From: Caulobacter sp. X
GTDB taxonomy: Bacteria; Pseudomonadota; Alphaproteobacteria; Caulobacterales; Caulobacteraceae
DNA length: 64,000 nt
Assembly (NCBI RefSeq): GCF_002742635.1
Contig: NZ_PEGF01000003.1
Span: forward strand, 62,001 to 126,000
Direction of reading: 5' to 3'
The notes under the pieces are model-generated. The model saw only the letters and a list, made by a program, of their open reading frames with translations. It had not been told where the DNA came from and searched no databases. Below, one piece after another: positions 60,878 through 64,000 of the stretch. Position 1 is the first letter of the stretch; every line of letters starts with the position of its first letter. A program made the position numbers and the translations under genes.

Positions 60878-61402
60878 CTAGTGAAGCGGGCAGCTCCGCA
60901 GCTGCAGGAGGAAGGCGCGCTCGGCCTGGGCGCGCAGCTGCGCCACCTGGTCCGGGGTCGCGCCGTAATGGGCCAGGGCTCGGATGGCCGCGTCGGCGGC
61001 GCTCTGCAGGGCCTTGGCGGGCGTGATGTTCGGGTCAAGAAGCGCCTGGCCGAGCTTTTGCGCGGCTTGCACCAGGGCCCCAGCCGGACCTCGCGTGCCT
61101 TGTTCGCGCGCGGCCTTGGTCGCCATGGCGACCAACAGGCCAAAGCTCTCCGGTCGGCTGGGCCGGCCGGTGAGCGACAGGCAGACGGCGACCGACTGCG
61201 CCACGCGGGCGCGGCGATCGCCCAAGGCCTTTCGGCCGGCCCGCGACTTTTCGATCGCGTCGATCGCGGCGATGACCTCGAGCACGCCGGTGGCGACGGC
61301 GCGGATTCCGGTCGAAGGCGGGATCTTCGATAGCTCGGCGGACCGATCCGCCCGCGTGAAGAGATCAGGCAGGTGAGGCTGCTGCGGCGCTGGCGTGATC
61401 AT
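60878..61402 (-). CDS. Hypothetical helical protein
   Basis: The 174-residue protein is alanine-rich and helical (GIRAVATGVLEVIAAIDAIEKSRAGRKALGDRRARVAQSVAVCL; LVQAAQKLGQALLDPNITPAKALQSAADAAIRALAHYG). It is the first gene of a four-gene operon and follows a family-3 leader. No family was recognised. Confidence 0.7.
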   Translation of the reverse strand: MITPAPQQPHLPDLFTRADRSAELSKIPPSTGIRAVATGVLEVIAAIDAIEKSRAGRKALGDRRARVAQSVAVCLSLTGRPSRPESFGLLVAMATKAAREQGTRGPAGALVQAAQKLGQALLDPNITPAKALQSAADAAIRALAHYGATPDQVAQLRAQAERAFLLQLRSCPLH

Positions 61403-61431
61403 GGGCGTCTCCTGCGCCCGTCTCGGCCAAT

Positions 61432-61461
61432 CCGGGCGGGCTCGCCCCGCCGGTCCCTCCC
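61432..61461 (-). promoter_or_regulatory. Structured leader, family 3 (before the 61402 operon)
   Basis: On the minus strand GGGAGGGACC leads into CCGGCGGG-loop-CCCGCCCGG, a stem unlike the radC copy but in the same place relative to the purine-rich run. It is 30 nt upstream of the start. Confidence 0.55.
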
Positions 61462-61488
61462 TCCTTTCCTTTCGGCGGCCCGCGAAGA

Positions 61489-61519
61489 AAGAGCCTCGAC
61501 GCTGGGCGCCGAGGCTCTT
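61489..61519 (-). terminator. Terminator of the ardC operon
   Basis: AGAGCCTCG (61490-61498) pairs with CGAGGCTCT (61510-61518). On the minus strand TTCTT follows. It lies just past the 61523 stop. Confidence 0.65.
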
Positions 61520-61522
61520 GGA

Positions 61523-62110
61523 TTATCGCCCCTTGTCCGACAGGAGCTTTTGGGCCGCCGCGACCCCGCCCAGGAACGAACAATCGTCCGGCCGTGCGTC
61601 GTCGTTGGCGTAGATGTGGTCCTCGATCGCTTCCTCCAGGAGGGCCTTGAGCCGAACGATCAGGTCCAGCACGCCGTCTTCGTTGCTGTCGGCTCGTGGG
61701 TCGAGCGCCAGGAGTCGTTTTCGCGCATCGGCCAGGCAGACCTTCCGATAGGCGATCAGGGCCGCCTTGCGGGCGGCCGGGTCTTGGCCGTAGGCCTCGG
61801 CTTGACGCTCCTCGCCTTCGATGCTGACAAAGGCGCCGCCGACAACGCGCTCGGCGAGGTCGATGAGAAAATGTTCGAACTCGTCGTTGAACCCGTGATG
61901 GGCCTCGGTATCGACGATGATCTCGAGGAATCGACCGCTGTTGGAGAAAGTGAACGCCGGGCCATTCGATTCTTCCCACGTCACCTCGCCCGTGGGGTAG
62001 TTGAAGAGGTCGTTGGCCTTGGCGTCGGGGTCCCACATCTGGACGACCTGCAGCGGCGTGACGTCCTCGAGGAGCTCGGTGCTGATTTCGTAATAATAGT
62101 CGCGCGCCAT
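61523..62110 (-). CDS. Hypothetical protein
   Basis: The 195-residue protein (ATG 62110, GGAGA upstream) starts MARDYYYEISTELLEDVTPLQVVQMWDP and contains VTWEESNGPAFTFSNSGRFLEIIVDTEAHHGFNDEFEHFLIDLAERVV. It is the last gene of the ardC operon, 14 bp after the 62125-62337 gene. No family was recognised. Confidence 0.7.
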   Translation of the reverse strand: MARDYYYEISTELLEDVTPLQVVQMWDPDAKANDLFNYPTGEVTWEESNGPAFTFSNSGRFLEIIVDTEAHHGFNDEFEHFLIDLAERVVGGAFVSIEGEERQAEAYGQDPAARKAALIAYRKVCLADARKRLLALDPRADSNEDGVLDLIVRLKALLEEAIEDHIYANDDARPDDCSFLGGVAAAQKLLSDKGR

Positions 62111-62124
62111 GGTGCGTCTCCTGA

Positions 62125-62337
62125 TCAGGCGTCGTTCGCCGCGTAGCTGGGGAGGTTCTGGCGCGCCCAATCATGAGCGATCTGCCAGGCTTCGGATTTG
62201 GTGGGCGCCGAGCCCACCCAGGCGCCGCAGAACCGGACGACGCGCTGCTGCTTTCGATGGCCGGTCCATTCGGCGCGGACGGAAAACCGGTGATCGCGCC
62301 GGCGTCGGCGACCGCGTCTTTGGGATATCGGGCCCAT
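62125..62337 (-). CDS. Small basic hypothetical protein
   Basis: The 70-residue protein starts at ATG 62337, which overlaps the ardC stop by one base (TGATG). It is very basic at the N-terminus (QRRGRRRRRDHRF) and then reads VRFCGAWVGSAPTKSEAWQIAHDWARQNLPS. The basic run suggests nucleic-acid contact. Coupling to ardC supports a real gene. Confidence 0.65.
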   Translation of the reverse strand: MGPISQRRGRRRRRDHRFSVRAEWTGHRKQQRVVRFCGAWVGSAPTKSEAWQIAHDWARQNLPSYAANDA

Positions 62338-63233
62338 CACGCGGCCAACGGCAGGGCCGCCGCCTCGGCTTGCTGGATCAGGTAGTCGACGGCGCGCTGG
62401 GCCGCGGCGGCGGCGGTGAACAGCGCGTTGGGTTGCTCGCGAAGGCGTTTCGCCCAGGAGGCCAGATAGCTGGCGTGGCCGTCGATCAGCGCTTCCGAAT
62501 AGGGAACACCGCAACGCATGGACAGGAAGTAGCTGCCCAGCTCGGCGATCAGCTCTTCTTCGGCCCGGGCGCGTAGGTCCTTGTGATAGTCGGCGAGGCA
62601 CTGGCGATCCAGGCGTGACGCATGGCCGGTGCTGTGGATCTGCTCGTGGGCCAGGGTGGCGCAGTAGTCGGCGAAGCTGTCGAACGCCGACGGATGCGGC
62701 ATTCGGATCGTGTCGATCGCATCGTAGTAGGCCGGCTCGAAGGACCCGTAGGCGATATCGACGGGGTAGTCGCGAAGCGTCGGCGGCAGGGCCGCCTCGC
62801 TCCATTTAGGGAGGGGCGGCGGCGCATAGTAGGCCGGGTCCAGGCCTTCGATCTGGTCGGCCGAGAAGACTGTGTAGGCCGCCAAATAGGCCCGGCCGCG
62901 CGAGGCCGGCGCGCCGCCGTCACCATCGCCGTCGTCGTTGTCGTTGGCCGAGCGCACCGGCTTGTAGAGCAAGGCCGGCGCGCCTTTCTCGCCCTTGCGC
63001 ACGCAGGCGTCCAGGGCGAGGGCCTGCTTGAAGGTGAACCAGTGCGCGGAGGTGTAGCCGCGCGCGTCGCGGGCGATCGACAACAACATGGCGTTTGCCC
63101 CGGTGAACGGGACGCCGTCGCTGCGCAGCGGGGTCCCCGCCCCGCCCGACTGCCAAGTCTTCCGCCAGGGCGCGACGCCGGCGGCGATGCGATTGGTCAG
63201 GTCGGCGACAAGTTCGGTGAGGGCGGTGTTCAT
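62337..63233 (-). CDS. ardC: ArdC-type antirestriction protein with zincin domain
   Basis: The 298-residue protein has the ArdC N-terminal ssDNA-binding domain (LVADLTNRIAAGVAPWRKTWQSGGAG; PFTGANAMLLSIARDARGYTSAHWFTFKQAL) and a metallopeptidase domain with HExxH (CATLAHEQIHSTGH) plus a downstream Glu in EEELIAELGSYFL. ArdC protects entering plasmid strands from type I and II restriction. A family-3 leader lies 37 nt upstream, and two small genes follow in the operon. Confidence 0.93.
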   Translation of the reverse strand: MNTALTELVADLTNRIAAGVAPWRKTWQSGGAGTPLRSDGVPFTGANAMLLSIARDARGYTSAHWFTFKQALALDACVRKGEKGAPALLYKPVRSANDNDDGDGDGGAPASRGRAYLAAYTVFSADQIEGLDPAYYAPPPLPKWSEAALPPTLRDYPVDIAYGSFEPAYYDAIDTIRMPHPSAFDSFADYCATLAHEQIHSTGHASRLDRQCLADYHKDLRARAEEELIAELGSYFLSMRCGVPYSEALIDGHASYLASWAKRLREQPNALFTAAAAAQRAVDYLIQQAEAAALPLAA

Positions 63234-63269
63234 GGTGGGGTTCTCCGTTGATCGGCGCTCCAGACCATT

Positions 63270-63298
63270 CCGGCGCGCTCATCCGCGCCGGTCCTCCC
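63270..63298 (-). promoter_or_regulatory. Structured leader, family 3 (before ardC)
   Basis: On the minus strand GGGAGGACC runs into an 8-bp perfect stem CCGGCGCG-GATGAG-CGCGCCGG, 37 nt upstream of the ardC start. Confidence 0.6.
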
Positions 63299-63318
63299 TT
63301 TCTCCTCTCGCGTCGCGC

Positions 63319-63350
63319 AAAGCCGCCCCTCTCTCGAGGGGCGGCTGGCG
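63319..63350 (-). terminator. Rho-independent terminator of the strawberry-notch-like gene
   Basis: AGCCGCCCCTC (63321-63331) pairs with GAGGGGCGGCT (63336-63346) around GAGA and is followed by TTGCG on the minus strand, directly past the 63352 stop. Confidence 0.7.
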
Positions 63351-63351
63351 A

Positions 63352-64000
63352 TCAGGCGACCATGCTCTGGTTGTGGAAGTTCACGACCGGGAAGCGCTGC
63401 AGAAGCGCGGCCAGCACGTTGAACCGGTCGATGGGCACGAACCCGCGCGCCTGGAACGAGATCAGCTCGAAGAACACGCCAAGCGACCGCAGGACGTCGG
63501 CCTGGGCGCTCGCCCCATCGACCTCCATCCGCATCTGGCCCATGACCCGGCGCGCGACCAGGAAAAGGCCTTCGGCGAGCTCGACGGTCATGCTCTGCTC
63601 CATGACGCAGCGCCGGATGTCGATGGGCGCGACGCTGCCTTGCACGGCCAAGCCGAGCTTGGTGCGCAGCTGATGTGCGCCGACTTCGTCGAGCACGCGC
63701 CCAAGCCAGCGTCGGCCATCAGGCGCCTTGATCCGCCGGACCTTCACCGAATGGCCCTCGAGGTGCTTCCAGACGGGCAGGATCTCGCCGGTGACGAGGT
63801 AGAGGTCGCAGACTTCCTCGGACGGGAGGGATGCGACGCGGTCGTCCCAGAGTGTGATCCACTGGGTCTCGTCCACCTCGACCCAGGCGCTGTCCTGGTA
63901 CTGCTGCAGGGGCATTCGGCTGGTCTCTTGCGGCGTGATCAGCCGCACGCCGGGGATGATCGCGTCTCCCTCGCCCACCAGGGTGATGCCGAGGATCGCC
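63352..64000 (-). CDS. Strawberry-notch-like protein, C-terminal part
   Basis: The frame runs off the right edge; the last 216 residues are visible (GITLVGEGDAIIPGVRLITP, then CDLYLVTGEILPVWKHLEGHSVKVRRIKAPDGRRWLGRVLDEVGA). This C-terminal domain occurs at the end of large plasmid and phage helicase/methylase-type strawberry-notch proteins of 1400 residues or more. An internal GTG at 63978 exists, but the reading frame and homology-like sequence continue past it. The helicase part is outside the window. Confidence 0.8.
   Translation of the reverse strand, partial: AILGITLVGEGDAIIPGVRLITPQETSRMPLQQYQDSAWVEVDETQWITLWDDRVASLPSEEVCDLYLVTGEILPVWKHLEGHSVKVRRIKAPDGRRWLGRVLDEVGAHQLRTKLGLAVQGSVAPIDIRRCVMEQSMTVELAEGLFLVARRVMGQMRMEVDGASAQADVLRSLGVFFELISFQARGFVPIDRFNVLAALLQRFPVVNFHNQSMVA

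Noticed and set aside
1..64000. tRNA, rRNA or tmRNA genes
   Set aside because: No cloverleaf or rRNA-like segment was recognised on reading; a covariance search was not possible.

Overview
The window looks like part of a large, high-GC conjugative plasmid (or plasmid-derived island) from an alphaproteobacterium of the Caulobacter/Phenylobacterium type. The signs are a long TonB-dependent receptor of the Caulobacter/Xanthomonas kind paired with two tryptophan-halogenase-like flavoproteins, an Entner-Doudoroff-type sugar-acid module, and a plasmid backbone (MobF relaxase, coupling protein, Ssb, ArdC, RadC, strawberry-notch protein). No rRNA or tRNA gene was recognised. All calls come from reading the sequence; no database search was run.

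Layout. (A) 1-23.8 kb is a carbohydrate-utilisation locus: a left-facing operon (CoA-transferase, solute-binding protein without signal peptide, SDR, zinc dehydrogenase), enoyl-CoA hydratase plus IclR regulator, PhoD-like phosphatase, FG-GAP/ASPIC protein, SMP-30 lactonase, KDG kinase, a truncated KDPG aldolase, a GH50 agarase-like enzyme, a small exported protein, two halogenase-like flavoproteins and a TonB-dependent receptor. Copies of one inverted repeat, ATTGT-N2-ACAAT, lie in four of its promoter regions, which suggests a single regulon. An intact IS3-type element (10356-11612) sits in the middle. (B) 23.8-29.0 kb is a mobile-element junk yard: an internally deleted IS3 derivative, a broken transposition ATPase, and a complete IS66 element (25551-28775, 8-bp target duplication) that carries a SEC-C passenger gene and has cut a small membrane-protein gene in two. 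(C) 29.0-36.1 kb is accessory: an unknown membrane operon facing a palindromic operator, then genes for a polyprenyl-phosphate-arabinose type pathway (DprE1-like, DprE2-like, UbiA phosphoribosyltransferase-like, GT87 glycosyltransferase), interrupted by DUF2726 and HEPN-like genes. (D) 36.1-42.3 kb is the mobilisation region: MobF relaxase, a frameshifted coupling protein, a ribbon-helix-helix-like protein and two perfect palindromes, a plausible oriT/operator zone. (E) 42.3-49.2 kb holds 287-bp tandem repeats and a series of tiny left-facing genes, most with their own terminator, several with shared structured leaders, ending in ssb. (F) 49.7-64 kb is plasmid backbone: two PAPS-reductase-like PP-loop proteins, small membrane proteins, a membrane-anchored XRE regulator, a DUF2493 protein, a cytosine methyltransferase with a seven-fold repeat, RadC, a transglycosylase-like TIM barrel, ArdC and the end of a strawberry-notch protein.

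How the parts fit. Region A would import an oligosaccharide through the TonB receptor, cut it with the GH50 enzyme and channel sugar acids through lactonase, dehydrogenases and KDG kinase; the aldolase step must come from another locus because the copy here is truncated. Regions D-F are transfer and anti-restriction/DNA-modification functions. The least explained items are the plasmid-borne arabinosyl-lipid pathway, three families of repeated structured leaders, and the methyltransferase, PP-loop and transglycosylase-like set, which together could be a DNA-modification system.
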